Source: Plasmopara viticola
Lineage: Eukaryota > Oomycota > Peronosporomycetes > Peronosporales > Peronosporaceae
Assembly: GCA_001695595.3 (NCBI GenBank)
Contig: MBPM02000003.1
Location: 1,364,001 to 1,428,000 of the forward strand
Direction of reading: 5' to 3'
DNA length: 64,000 bases
In this document: positions 10,949-24,487 of the stretch, in pieces
Layout of the letters: every line of letters begins with the position of its first letter
How positions within the stretch are numbered: the first letter of the stretch is position 1
Program-made: the position numbers and the translations under genes
Notes under the pieces: model-generated
The model's input: only the letters and a program-made list of their open reading frames with translations
The model's database searches: none
What the model was told of the DNA's origin: nothing

Positions 10949-11776
10949 CTAATCGACTAAGGGTTCGGCCACTTCCACACTAGCAACTTGCTTTCGTATG
11001 GTTTGACAAATAGTCTTGTGATTAATCCAGTCTTCTTTTTGATGCTCTTTGCAGCAGTAATACGCTGCTTCACAGGCACATCGAAGCAAGGAGGTTGTTG
11101 CTTTCTCCATATCCTCACGCTTCCTCGTTGACGTACCGCAGAATCGGCAGCCGACTTTAGCAGCGCTGACATTGCCAACCATATCTTGGTTCAAGAACAT
11201 AGTCTCAAACGTGTGCGCCACGTTTGTGAGCAGCGTCAGGATCACTTGTTGCCGCATTTGCAGCGTGAGCCAAACGTCTGCTTCCATAAGCTTACCCTGT
11301 TTGATCAGCTCCTTTTTTGCCTCAATGATCTCAAGAGATGCGGAAGGCAAAAGCGACTGCACCTCGTGCACTGGGTCTGCGAGATCAATGAAAGCCAAGG
11401 AAACGTGCTTGAACGACTCGCCCGAGAACGTGGGCATCATGCCAGCTGCACGCAGCGACACAAGGTACAGCACGTCGTGGCGACTGCACTGACTGTATTT
11501 AGTGGCACGAGCATTCATTAGACGCAGCAGCACCTTGCCGTTCTCTTCCAGCAACGCCTTGAGCGTCAGTTCCGGCGTAAGAAGTTGCGTGGCCTGCGGA
11601 CGCGGCTCATTGGGATCGTACGACAACGGAATGTCAGGCGACGCATTGCGCAGAAGCGAGACTTGACCAGCATACGGTAGAGCTAGGAACCAGCGCATGA
11701 AAATGGACGCATTCGCGCGCCAGAAGCGAGTCAAGTACTCGGTGAGAGACTCCGCTTCGTTAGCAGCATTCGCCAT
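10949..11776 (-). CDS. MYND-type zinc-finger protein
   Basis: A 275-residue protein with a largely helical, unassigned N-terminal region (1-200) and a C-terminal MYND finger. The zinc ligands are in the expected order: C210 and C213 (CRFC), C233 and C235 (CAC), C241 in the YYCCKEHQ box, H245, H253 and C257 (HKTIC). The loop between the first and second Cys pairs is somewhat longer than usual. MYND fingers bind proline-rich partner peptides; no SET domain is present, so a methyltransferase role is not supported. The ATG at 11776 gives a compact N-terminus. It is in tandem with the myosin gene on the same strand, 1.1 kb upstream of it. Confidence 0.85.
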   Translation of the reverse strand: MANAANEAESLTEYLTRFWRANASIFMRWFLALPYAGQVSLLRNASPDIPLSYDPNEPRPQATQLLTPELTLKALLEENGKVLLRLMNARATKYSQCSRHDVLYLVSLRAAGMMPTFSGESFKHVSLAFIDLADPVHEVQSLLPSASLEIIEAKKELIKQGKLMEADVWLTLQMRQQVILTLLTNVAHTFETMFLNQDMVGNVSAAKVGCRFCGTSTRKREDMEKATTSLLRCACEAAYYCCKEHQKEDWINHKTICQTIRKQVASVEVAEPLVD

Positions 11777-14700
11777 TTTATGAATGCAATTTTGACTATT
11801 TAATCACAAATACCACAAAGATGCTATCCCTCAAGCCACAATTATTATATTACAAGTGACCATTTTCGGCTTGACTAAATTCTCTTCTTATTCAATTTGA
11901 CTGGCAAGCTACAGTAAAATAAAGCCTCAATTGAGAACATTTACGTTTTTTGAAAAGTCAAAGTACTCGACCCTCTGCAACGAAACTTTGCAATGGCCAA
12001 GGTGCAATTATTCCCGCTGTGTGATCAACTCAACAAGGTTTAAAGGCTACGGTGCATGATTATCGTTAAATGGTTTTGCGAAGCTCTTGAGATGTGGTGG
12101 TGCACTCGTTCTTGGGACAGCAAGTGCATCGACATTCTATAGAGAAACCTTTACAGGATGAGAGCCAATATCCACACTATTCAGCGCACATTTTCGGTGA
12201 GGCAATAATCATTTTATCGGCACAGCAGGAGGTGTGTACGACCTTCCGGTTGACAAATGATCAGTATTTTCCGTAATAGGGGGATCAACTCGTGCATTTA
12301 AAATCACACTAAATCCGTACAGGGTTTGTTGCTTAGCCCTTATCTATGACCCATACAAGGCAATTGCATCTAATTTCGCAATGGAGGCCGATACTACTAT
12401 AGTATAATGCCAACACGTGATGCTATGCAAGCACTTCCGCCTTTGGGCGATAAAAGGGTATCGGACCCAAGTAGCGCTCTGGCAAATAGTTCTGTCCGCT
12501 AAATGTGCGAAGAAGACTCAGGTAGCTGTAGCATTGAAAGAACAACTTCTTTGCCTGAGAATACAAACTTTGTCATTGAGATTCACCGGCCATGCAAACG
12601 ATCTCACCCATAGAGGCATGACAAGAAACCGACCTGAAATGCCCTTATTGAGGTCATCGATATTAGAATTCAGAAAGACGAGTGCAAAGTCAAAAGCAAC
12701 AGCCCTATAATTATATTAGGGTGCGTTCAACGAACTAAATTACCAACGCAATCGGCTGGGGCCGATCCAAATTATGCATTTATGGCTGTGTAGTGAAAAC
12801 AAGAGTCAGATTGTGATTAATTTCTGAATCTGCTTGTAGATGCCGCTCCAACTTCGCATTTAAAAAAGATTACAGTGTTACTAGGCTTTTTATGCTCCAA
12901 AGATACATCAATTATATTCGAACACCACCCCCGTCTGCGGACTCTTCGGTTTGCACCACTTCTGTGGGATTGTTGATTTTTATCATTTCTCAGCTATTTT
13001 TCTGAAATTAGCTCTCAAACCTTTACCAACAACTCCGTAAACACAATCGTTCAACAAAATCTGAGGTGCGCAATACTTAATAAATTTAAGAGCTCGACAT
13101 TCGACTAAGATTGTCTACTTTATCCTAACTTCGGAATGCTTAGAATCTACATGCTTCTTCAAGAAATCAAATTATGAGCTTTAAAGTCCAATTCTGTGTG
13201 TTTGCGTTTATGAACGCGGGTGTCTCGTCATGTTTCGTTTACATACTTATTGATTAGGGTCTTAAGATGGGGGCGAATTTGTAAGAACAGTGAGCCAGCC
13301 TGATTCCTTTAATTCGTGCGCAGCGCACGAGAATGCTATTCTTGAGATCATAAATATGCTTCTCTATCAATTAGAGGCCGGTATGCGCGCTGCAGGGAGC
13401 TCAAACTTCTCGCAAGGGCAACTTAGAATTTAATTGCAGATCTAAAGAGTAAATAGGACACTTTATCTAACGTAAGATTTTTTTGTAATGTCAAAGATCA
13501 AAAACCCTCTAGAGCAATTTAAGATGCCAGATCTTGGGTAAATAGATAGCTAAGCTATGGTTATTACCCACGGAGAACTTCCAATGAGCGTCTATCCAAG
13601 CGCGTTATAATCACAATACGATTAATTGTATCTGCCACTGTCACAATGTCTCGCCTCACCTCGTCAAATCTACCTTATGTCGCTGAAGCTAAGGTGCAAT
13701 TCATTTATCCAGCCAAGACTATTTTGTTAGGGGGTGTATGGCGTAGATGTTTGGCGAATAATCTTCTCTATCGCAAATTTAAAGTCAAACTTGCGTTTAT
13801 CTGCATCCGACCGGCATCGCTTTCAGTCTATTAAACTATCTACCAAACTACTTCTTCGCTATTGTCTTACCTAATATCAACCGGTGAAGTGCCTAGGTCT
13901 TTTCTGTAAGCAAATGCATGTCGACAATGCGACTTGGAACGAAATAAATGTCAGCTGATACTTGGTCATCTCATCGGTTCTATTCTATCGAATTAGTAAA
14001 ATCAATGTATACGATTTTGGTTACATAAGCGATACTACTTCTTGATCAAAAACTAGGTCAGCTATATGTAATCATACCCATCGCACAGCCATTACAATAT
14101 CGACTTGGCGGCTACCAGCCTCGGGAATTTTATCTCACGCATTGAGCACTAGACAAAACTAAAAGCCTTACGCAAGGCCAAGACAACCACGCCAAGTATC
14201 ACGAGTCTAATTGATTCGAGTCGGACTAAGACTCTGCTGCAGCTTTTGTGCTCACACACCATACAAATAACTTCTGCACTTGCTTAATTACTGCAGCTGC
14301 ATTACCACTTCTAATTCGAATATTTAAGCCATTGTCCAAAAAGTCATGAGCAGTATGTGCCGATTTGACATTGTTAAACGACTCATTACAGACATAGCTC
14401 TTAAAACTTGAGCTTGTGGTCCACAAATTTTGCGCTTTTTTCGGCGCAAGCTCTTGCAGCTGGATTCGGACTCGCTGAGAACTGTGATTTCTATCAGAAA
14501 GGGTTTTGCGCGATACTCGGCAATAGCTCTTCCGTCGATGCATCCGCGTCATAAAGCTTATTAATTGCTCTCTGTCTTGATTCCGTTCGCGACGGCATCT
14601 GCCTTCAAAATTTAGGTCTTATCTGACCCCTTTTTAATTCTAAGCGCATAGTCTCAACGCATTGGGAGCGAGTTGCTCTTCTCGCGCTTATTGCAACAAA

Positions 14701-17700
14701 TGCTGTGGCGCTACACGCCTAGAAATGAATTTCTGGCCTGATTAATGTGTTGACCTCCAGTGGCCAATCCTACGTATGGCTTGACACCAACGGTCTCGCG
14801 ATATCTTGTTTGAATGGTTAGCCCAATCATTACATCGAGCATTCGCTTGGCGCTTATTACAGTATCTTGATAAACGCATGCACTAAGCTTCTTTTGCTAA
14901 TATCCAATGAAGCTTGGGTGCATTTTCGTGCTCAAAAGATAGTAGCAACTATATTTGTAGGTCAGGTATAGCCTATAATATTGAGAAATCTTTCATTAGC
15001 ACTCTTAGCTTGTTGTTTCTTATTTCTATTTGAATCATCGCTTTACAGGTCGTGGCTTGCTGTCATTTTATCGCGCACGCGTCGCAAGGTACCATAGTAT
15101 TTTGGCACAAAGTTTTCGACTTGTTTACGCATGGTAGAATGGACAGTATGAGCAAGTAAATAGAAATTCATACATAAGTTCGGAGCCTCAATAAGGTGGT
15201 GTAAGTGAAGTCAGAGGGTTGGCAACCTTATACACTTTAAACGGTGTGTTGTCTATTAGAACATGAGCGGCATTGATAAGCTCAATGAATGGCAAACAGC
15301 TGATCTAACGTATCGACTTAGTGCGTAACACGCATTCGGTTAGCTCGCTCTGTCTGAACGTCGGTCTGCAGATGAAAAGCTGTGGACATTTACAAAAACT
15401 TTAGAGCAATCTTCCAAAAAGAATTTGCAAATTGTGAGTCTCAGTTTGAGAAAAGTGGCTATGGAAATTCATGTTGTTCAGCGAATTGGTTGAGAATGTT
15501 TGCTGATGTTTTGACACTGACGGTGTTGACTGTGTCTGGCACAATCGATGAATCGTCCATTTTACTTTTTCAATCAACAAAGGCTACAAGCTTGCCAATA
15601 GTGCTACCGCATTTGGTGAGGGCTTTATTCTTCGACACACTTAATATGTGGGCACATGAGTACAGGGTTACTAACAAAGTTCAAGTTAATGCTTATCGCG
15701 CCGTACGTCTTATCTTGATCGATACGACAGCCAAACGGTGGATCCTTATCTTTAAAATTGGTACAATTTGGCAATTTCGTGAGGTGGGGCTACTACACGT
15801 AATGAGCCATATGATTGTAGACCTTCGAATTGCTGATAAATAATGCTTCATCTGTGGGGATATATCCCAGGTTACAACTAAGATTCTCACTGCTTTTAAG
15901 CAACGAGATTAAAAGAAGCTTAAGTCCTAAAAATTTAGTCGTCTGGCGCGACGCGGAAAACGGCAGTAATCAGTAGGCGTGGGGCGACCTATTGGACTAT
16001 GTGTTGTCGAGCCCAGGAAGAAGTTGATGGCTGGTAGGCCTGGCTTCCGAAAAGAATTTGCTCTATAGCGCGAGCGGTGCTTGCAAAGGCACTTACTGCT
16101 GGCCGAGGCACTGTGAAGAAATCGATTGTCTTTGTCGACTCTAGGGCGTTCGGCAATTATGTACGAATTTACTGTCGAAAGGAGTCAGCAATATGCTGAG
16201 GCTCTAACAACCTAAAAATTTGACATCGCCACTATGTTTTTGGCGGCAAGCGCCGGTATAGTATGTGCGCTAAGTCGACGCATTATTGGACCTATAAGTT
16301 TTTGAAGTATTTATTGTACTCAACGATGCCCTTTAAGCATTAACAAGCTTTACAATTTTTCTTCGTGAATGGACTGAGGCATATTACAGCTCTACTTGCT
16401 CTTCAAAGCACAAAAATCGATAGCAGTGGGGTCGAAAAAAATCATTTCAAATTTCAAAAGTGAGTCCAATTTTCTCACCATCATATAAGGAGTTGTCATA
16501 TAGCCTTAAAACAGAAAAATACAATGGTTCGGTACGATGTGAAAGAGCATTGCCGGATTTCTGTTTTTGTTTTTTTCGAACAAAACAAAAATCATTTGTT
16601 GGGCCTGTCGCAGCCCTTAAACAGCAAAATGCCGGCGTTAATCATCGGCCTTCTCAAGACAAGGATAACGCATCGAAAACTTACGTGGGCACCTAAAAAG
16701 ATAATTAAACCGAGCCTCGTATGAATACTGAGGTGCCTAGCAACTTTTCAGATCGGTGTTGCGGATATTAACTTTTCTGGTAAGGTGGGTACGATGGTCA
16801 TACGGTGGCCATAGCCACCACCGTGTCGGCCAAATTACTGCAAACCTGAGGCTCACAACAAAACAAGCGACCTTCCGACGAAATACGGAGACCTAGAGCT
16901 TAAACGCGCGACAATCAATTCGAATGCAAAGCTAAGATGTATATGGTCAAGAAAACGTATCGTCTACTCAGCAGTTTTAAGTGGCTAGGATTGCTCAAAA
17001 GTAGCCGCAACCTGACCACTAGGGCTGGCCTGAAGAGAAATCATTTGCGCGAAATTACGGCCGCTCAAAGGACGCTTCTTTTTAGAAAAGGAAACTAAAA
17101 CAAAGCTAAAAACGAGATCTACTGGTGCTTCTTAACCATCAAGGTCAGCACACGATGCGCTGAGAAGCAGATGTGCTTTTCGGACCGCCACGACTGCCTG
17201 GAAACCATTACAACTTAGAACTTCGAAACAGCGGGAGCCTTCGAAGAAGAGGCAATCATTTGCCTCGCGTTGGGTCATAACATGAGTGCACCGTACCAGC
17301 ACTCGACGCTCACACTTTCAGCGTCTGGCTTAGCCATAATTGAATTCGGAGGTGATTTCAAACAGTTAAAAAGCTGCACTTTAAGCTCACAGGTGCAGAT
17401 TTCTTCATCCTGGGTTGTTTTTTTTAGCTGTAATACCCTGAAAGTTTTAATAATTCCAGAAATGGCTTTACAAGCCAACCGTGGAAGTGACAGTACCTAA
17501 AGGTAATGCCATACCATATTCAGACTATATTTATTTTCAGGCTTGTTACGACGTCAAATTAAAACTATCGTACATGCAAACGTCAATTACGCTGTGTAGA
17601 CTTAAAGACGACGTCTTTCATGGTCCAAATGACTGTTTATAAGAAATTGTTGCCAACAGAAGTATATGGAACCGTGGAACAATGTATCGAAATCGAGCTG

Positions 17701-20700
17701 CCGTATCTACCTTATTGGGGAGCAACCATCTGACCACTTTAGCATTAAAATTTTGATCGCTACAAAGGGAGAACCTGCTCGACTTTGACGTCTTTGCCAA
17801 GAAGAGCTGCATTGAGAGCTCAAGTTTGGTATATGTTTTGCATGCCTGACAAATCCATTTATCAGGCCGGTATGTTTATTCCTGCTGATTTGGGCCGGTA
17901 TATAATACAAATGCGCGTCGGCAATCCCATCATGGTTACCAGCTTTAATTAAGTGCGGAGATAGCATGATAACGGATACTTATAACGTCATACCACTTCT
18001 TTGGACAACTAAGGCGTAACAATTGCCATCCTTAAATGTGCATGGTTTTGATTGAAGTTAGAATAATCATACCAAATAATTCCCAATTGTTTTCTCGTTA
18101 AGAGCGATGTAGCTGCAAGGAGACTTCCCTACTTCCTCATTCAAATTTGATCGTCGAACAAGTCCATTTCACTTTACATCGTACACCCGACCGCAACATG
18201 TTCATCGTCAAAACAGGTGTATGAGCGGGTGCCGTTGCTTGCTTCAGCCTATTCTGAGAATGCACCGGTTGCCACTTCCCGTTTAGCTTTCGAACACAAA
18301 AAGCCCCTCACGAGTGCGGAGTTTTCGATTCCCCGCCATGTCACTCCTGATCTTCTAGGCGAAAAAGGCATCTATGAGGTTACACCTCTCTCGTAACAGT
18401 GACCGGTGGCTAGTGCTACGATTCATCGTGCTTGGCATGGGTTTGGTCTCGTGCCTAACATATTTAGCCCGTAAAATTAATTGGTCGAATTTTGAACCCC
18501 ATTTTTAGCCATCTGGTAAATGATGTAACGATTTCTGAGCAGAGGTGTAGCGCGCGTTTTCTTTAAAGGCTATTCCAAGACTTTTTTCTTAGCGAAGGAT
18601 GGGTTTTAGGACAAGAGGTAGATATGCCCAGGACCAAATTAAAATTCATCCATTTCAAGGACTAACAACGCATCTGTGTTGTTGTAATTTTCAAACCTCA
18701 CACCCGATCGATTTAAGCTTCGAGCTGTTAAACAAGTCCGTGCAACTCTTACCTTTATTTTCTGGCTGACGGCAATCGTTCATCCGCACGTGAAGCTTCA
18801 CTTCTCAAAACCCTAGTACAGTTACGTGTACAATCACCAAATCGCTGCTGCTGGTTTTTAAAAGGCTAAGCTCTCATGGTAACCACCCGTCACACACTCA
18901 TCATGAGAGCATGATTCTTCCCCAATACAACAAATTCTGGACTGCTGAATAGCATTCTTCTGGCTTTATGGGCGCGATTTATAACAGCAATCAATCAAAG
19001 ATCGACCGCTTTCGGAAGTTCACTGCAGCCAAAACAGGATATACTAAGTAAATTAGCAGCTCTCTTGTCCCTTGGGATAAGACTCGAGCATCTATAGGGT
19101 AAGAACATGCTTATCAAGAGTTTTTTGGTGGAGCGTTTGTGGCTTTACTTCTCTTGGAAGGTTGCAATTTTTCTAAATTGTAGTCTGCAATATAAAGAGT
19201 AAAGTTCTACTAAACCCTAAACCATTCCCGAGCAATCCAAACAAGCCCAAGTACAAGCCGTTCGAGTTCCATTATTTCGGTTGTCGATTTACTTGATGCT
19301 AAACCTTGACTTCATCATCATCCTTCATTACTTGAACAAGTGATTCCGGCTTGAGCTCTTGCTTGTCGTAAATGCTCGTAGAGCTCAAGTTTTGCCAGAA
19401 CGGATGTGTTTCTAAGCTGGAACTTCATGTGTTTCAAACCACAAAGCGCTATAAAGTCAAGTGCCCAGACTTTGACCCCGCCAAGAGTGCAAATGCCACG
19501 CGCGCCTGAATACCTGTGTTCCAGGTCGAATTAATGCCTCCTTAATCCAGAAGGGAAGATCAAATTAGAGTTTTTCTTTCCTTTGAAAGAGCAACCCTTC
19601 CTTTTAATTGATTAACATCTCATGCTTGAGATCGCTCGTGAGTAAGAGCTAGCGGACAGACCACGGCGTCTATCTTTGTTGACGTGCACAGATGTGTTTA
19701 AGGCCACGCGCTAGGACAAAGCTGTCTTAATCGTGTGATGCTGGTAGCTAAGTTGCGAATGATGTCTTGCTTAATGCGCTAAGACATGGCTGCTTCAAGG
19801 CTAATTCGAACACTTGAGGTCCTTGAGAAAAAAATGAAATCCATAAATAGGACCCTCGATTTTTACAGTCGAATCGGTCATCGCGCGAGGTCTTCAAATT
19901 GCGGCGTAACGCTGCTGCCTTTCGCAGTGATATTATACCATTCAAAGTGCGGCGTTGTCGCCATGGGACCCCTACTCCTTTTTTTACAAGGTAAAGCACT
20001 CGGGCAACGCTTTCAATAGGTGCAGGGGCAACTATAGAACTCTTACCTGGAAGAAAAGAATAGCAAGCTTCTTTTTCTGATTTCTTAAAAGTTTTCGCTC
20101 ACCAAAACGTTAGCAAAATCGTAAGGTGTTTTAACCTGTTTATGCAATAGTACAACACCTTTCGATGAGTGCGTCGCACTGTTGAGTGCAACTTATTTGA
20201 GAAATGCCAAATTCTCAGGGGCTGCCTTCTTGTGGTGCGTAGCAGCTACATTTCTCTAATTAATGTTTCAGTTTGATTCCCGTAAAGCGCCAAATGAGAC
20301 CAAATCTTTTCTGACTCTAAGGCACAGCCTCGGACAGAGATCATCAAGAGACCGTAGGCGAGACGAAAATTTACTTCGTCGGCGCTTTTGAAAAAAAAAA
20401 GCACGATTTGTGTGCTATATTGTATCGCAGACAAAGAAGGCGATTGCTTTGGTCATCAGCTCTTAATTACCCATTTGGTGAGCGTACAGACATAATAACT
20501 CGGGATCTTGTAATTGCCCTTCGAATGCAATTCACAGGAATGAGCCTGTTTGTGGCTATATACGCTTTAAAGAGTGATTTAAGCATTACAATGAATTGTG
20601 TAGGTCTTGATTTAGGTCGCACAGTCACCTTTACCTGCCCGAAATATTGCATCAGCCGCCAAATCTTTCCTTTCCGGTATGGCATCGGCTGCGCGATACT

Positions 20701-22479
20701 GCAGCTCAATGAAAACGATTACAAGCAAATCACCTCGCTCAACCTAGACAGTCCAAAACTGTCGGACGGGGCTTTCCTGCTCGTGACAAGAAACATTGCC
20801 ATGACAAACCCACCGATAAGTTTATGTTTTCCTTTCTTAAACTTACTCAGACGACGCATTAATAGGGTGGCGATATATGCGAAATAATGACAAAATGACT
20901 GTCATTCCTTGCAAACTACAACTGATTTTTCGAATACGAGCCTGGCTATACAATGTGCTATGGACAGAACATGCGTTGGTTCACGTCACGTCAGCAGTGA
21001 TAACAGCTTTTTGATCTGTCAAGTATAATTAAAAGATACTAATTTTGTGCTTCGAATGCGATGGCCCATTGCATACAAAGATGCCAAAAACGTTTGACAA
21101 CAGTTGCAGCTGCATCCTGATTTTCTAAAAAGACGCCCTGCTTGAATATAGTTGAATCCGGCAGTTACACTTCAAGACATTTTCCAAACGTTGAGCATCT
21201 GAAGTACGATATACTTTGGAGGTCTAATAAGCGGTCATTTATTTTGGGAAAAGGATATAGCCCTTAACAAGTGGGTGGCCAAGTATGTGAGAAGCTTGAG
21301 CTAAGCTACAAAGCCAATTTTTCGGCTCGCATATCAGCTGTTTTTAAAAGCCCGCAAAGACCGACGGACTGTTTAAAAACCATACATCTCGACTTTATCT
21401 TTGGCTTGTCGGAAATCAATGACAACACGGGTTTAGTGATTTTTGTGATCCATCTGGGAACGATAGTTTACTTGGCACCTACTTCGGTAGTCTAATAATA
21501 GCTTAAAACCAAAATTGTGTTAAAATTGTCTTGTTCACATTCGCATACAGAAGCAGAAACTGTTCATGGTATCACTTGTTTGAGATTGCTACGAAAAGAC
21601 TGGGTGACCAATTTACCTCACGGGGCTATACTTGAACATATACTAGATGTATATACAGATCGAACGTTTCAATAATTGTCATGACTAAACGATAGCAATG
21701 CCGGTGTATTATCTTTGCCTCTTCACAACACATTACAATCATGATTTCATCTCTGAGTAGACACCCAGAAAGTTATCCATTAGTACAATGGCAGGGGAAG
21801 CTCGTTTTTAGTAATACACCTGGTCCAACTCTACATTTGAGCTAAGAACTTGAATTTATTTACCTTCTTTTGTAAGCCCAATACGTAATAACAGGGCTTC
21901 AAATGTCCTTAGACGTATTTGACTTTTAGGACCTAACAATGAGCAAATTGAGGAATAAAGCCTTGGTCATCGGTGTTGTACCATTGTTGTAATTAAGCTC
22001 TTGTTGATGACTTTCACACAAATTTTTAACAAATAATTTAATTTAAATTGATAGAAAGGAAAGGGAGGTCAATTAATAATACAAAATACGTTATTTTAAC
22101 ATCTACCGAGGGATTATTGCGATCCCAAAAGTCGTATTCTAAATCATTTAGCCAAAATGAACGTCCTATTCGAGCAATTTCGTAAGCTTTTTACGCCGAC
22201 GCATTACAAAGCGCTAAGCGAGATCCTGAAAAAGCAACGTGACGGAGTCGTTCCTATACGCACTACGTCATCATGCTAACGGATTAGAGACATCCAGAGC
22301 CGGCAAAGATATTTACTGGTAAAAAACACACTTAAGTCATGGCAAATAGTAGGAGCTTTTGCAACTGCTCAAGTTGGGTCGTGATATAATTTGTCCAGGG
22401 GAGGCAGCTCTAGGCCTCCGCGTAGAGCTGAGGAAAGAACATGAGTGACCTAAGTCCTGCTGCACAAGATTGACCGCCC
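11777..22479. other. Long gene-poor desert
   Basis: About 10.7 kb of AT-rich sequence without a supported gene. The longest frames (14226-14552 minus, 15382-15843 plus, 20408-20887 plus) have no recognisable domain, and their reading is not consistent with coding bias. Short protein-like readings without a family, such as one near 18,300 (plus), suggest decayed coding or element sequence. Small local palindromes occur, e.g. GGTGGCCATAGCCACC near 16,803 and CGTGCGCAGCGCACG near 13,316. An intron-rich gene of the sideroflexin kind cannot be excluded by eye. Confidence 0.4.
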
Positions 22480-22600
22480 GGCACTTGTGGTCTTTCCTTG
22501 CCAATCTTTAAGAGCTGATGCTTTTTAAGAAGTGGCATGCCTAATATTAAGATGTATTTATTTATGTCAAGGACAAGAATTGGCCTTGTGTTTGTCGATC
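22480..22600 (-). mobile_element. Ty3/gypsy protease-region relic
   Basis: The minus strand from about 22,590 to 22,497 stays open for 30 codons and contains LVLDINKYILILGMPLLKK, matching the VLDM-x-x-Y-D-x-ILGMPWL strand that ends the aspartic protease region of gypsy polyproteins. Flanking sequence in the same orientation is broken by stops, so this is a decayed fragment. No reverse transcriptase was recognised next to it. Confidence 0.6.
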
Positions 22601-24487
22601 GGGCGTAGATAGACTAGTTTCTGACTCTCTTTGAAGAGCATCAGTTGGTCTATTCAGCTGGCCGCAACCACTTGCCTGTGCGCGAGACTTCTCAACGACT
22701 AAGAAACTTATAAAGTCTCGAATGAGTTTTGTAGTCTTACACTTGCGTGTACAACAAGCACTCCACTTCCACTGAAGTAAAGGAGATTGGCCGGATCGAC
22801 CACACTAGCCAATCACTCAATTTCTCATGAAGAGATTATGAAATCTGGATTTGTTTTGCTCGTTCCAGAAGCTCCAGTTTCTTATGCGCTCAAGTTCAGT
22901 CTTAAAAGCTAACAGCACCTCCACCGCCATGCCAACTACACGAAATCTGAAGCAAGTGTAATTTGTGAGTAACTCGGCTGGTCTGTTCAAATTATTACGT
23001 AGATCCGTGATAGATGGTTCACGAATGCAAAACAAAATGAGCTCGTTGGTGATCAATATATAAAGATTTGGGTCTATTAACAGGTGTCGGACAAGTGTGT
23101 TTTGTATAAAGTCATTTACGTTTCGATTCGGGTGAGCTCAACATCAATTTATTTTGTATAGTACGACGTGCAGAGATTTGGCGTATGTGCAAAGCACAAT
23201 ATAGTTCTAGACTATTTAGAGCGACTAATCTTAATACCAATTTTACTTTCCGGTATTAGAGCTGATGAAGCTAGTCTTTCTATAGAAAGCGGAGTCATAT
23301 GACTAGCCAAAGTATATTTGATGGATACTTGCTAGACGCGGGTACTCCTAAATTTTAAGACTTCAAATCTCGAAAGCTCGCTAGAGGTACTAGTATCCTA
23401 GGATCATGCCAAATTATAAAAAAAAATTTGCACTCTGGCAAGCTTCGTGGCTCATTTTATATAATAAAAGTAATATCCTTGCTTATTTCGCAAGCGTCTA
23501 ATTTTTTTTTGTAGGCTAAAGTCATTATAAAATCGCTCAAATCACTTTAATTTTTTTTCACTAATTTCAAGCGTTTAGCGCAGTGATAGCATGTGCGTAG
23601 TGCTAATACATTCAATCAATACATTTCGGGCTTATGTAAGACAGCGACTCTCCTTAGAAGCTTCTAGTGCCCTCTTTGCCTCTACTCTTGCTGTACGGTC
23701 GGCAAAGTTGAATGCTTAAATAATCTAGGTCGCTGTCAATATTTTCATTGCGAGTGTTGAGACCGCCAAAATGTTTATTCATGTAGAAGAAGCATCCTTC
23801 CTATTGCTTTGACTGCATCAACAAGTAAACGCCTGCAGCGTAGTAGCGTTAGGTCATGCGCTGGTGCACCAACGATTTTACGCTAACGTGTTATTTAGAA
23901 CCATAGCGACTCTATGCAAATTGTTTTGATACGCTTTTCGAGTGAAGTGACAGTGCCAATAACATTAAAAAAGCGTCATTTACCATTTTTATAATGTCTT
24001 CACGCTGTGAAATGTACTGTTTAAGGTCAATATCTTCACAGCGTACTTTCCAGCAAACCATTGACTGGACGACAACGCACTCACGCCTGCTCGAAGAAAC
24101 TTAAAGTCCACATTAACTATTTGTTTGTATTAACAATCAATTGGCTTTGTTACCGACACTTGAAACACTAAAGTATAGTTTTTTAACCCCGCTAGAAGCC
24201 GACTCTCTCGAGAAAAAAGCGCGGGATCCAGGCGCATCTGATCGTTTGTGACGTTCTTTGCTGTAAATACATGTCATAGACGTAGGACGGAGTACGAAGT
24301 GCTGCCTGGAGTCACGCAGAGGAGGCGTGCAAGAAGATAATCTATCATCTATTGAACGACTGTTCACTATCATTTAGGTCTTTAGTAATCGGATTGTAAG
24401 GCGGCCAGCTTTTAAACCTATAAGCTCACTTTCACCTCTAATTCTAAATACGCATATTGGTTCAGATACATAGTCTCTATTACCAGA
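22601..24487. other. Intergenic desert upstream of island 2
   Basis: There is no supported gene. A tRNA-box-A-like repeat copy (listed separately) lies near 23,570. The rest is AT-rich with short homopolymer runs around 23,420-23,555. Confidence 0.4.
23565..23630 (+). repeat. Dispersed repeat copy with tRNA-like box A (SINE-like head), copy 1
   Basis: The block AGCGTTTAGCGCAGTGATAG and the following GTGCGTAGTGCTAA match a second copy at about 27,875 with a few changes. TAGCGCAGT fits the RNA polymerase III box A consensus (TRGCNNAGY), as in tRNAs and tRNA-derived SINEs. No convincing box B or cloverleaf is seen, so this is not a tRNA gene. Confidence 0.4.

Noticed and set aside
15382..15843. 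153-codon plus-strand frame
   Set aside because: It does not begin at an ATG, has no recognisable motif, and sits in degraded sequence.
19310..19520. Possible protein-kinase tail on the minus strand (THPFW-like motif)
   Set aside because: Only a few residues resemble a kinase end; frames shift and no catalytic motif is present.
20408..20887. 159-codon plus-strand frame
   Set aside because: No domain, no plausible composition or context, and it lies in a desert with equally long readings on the other strand.
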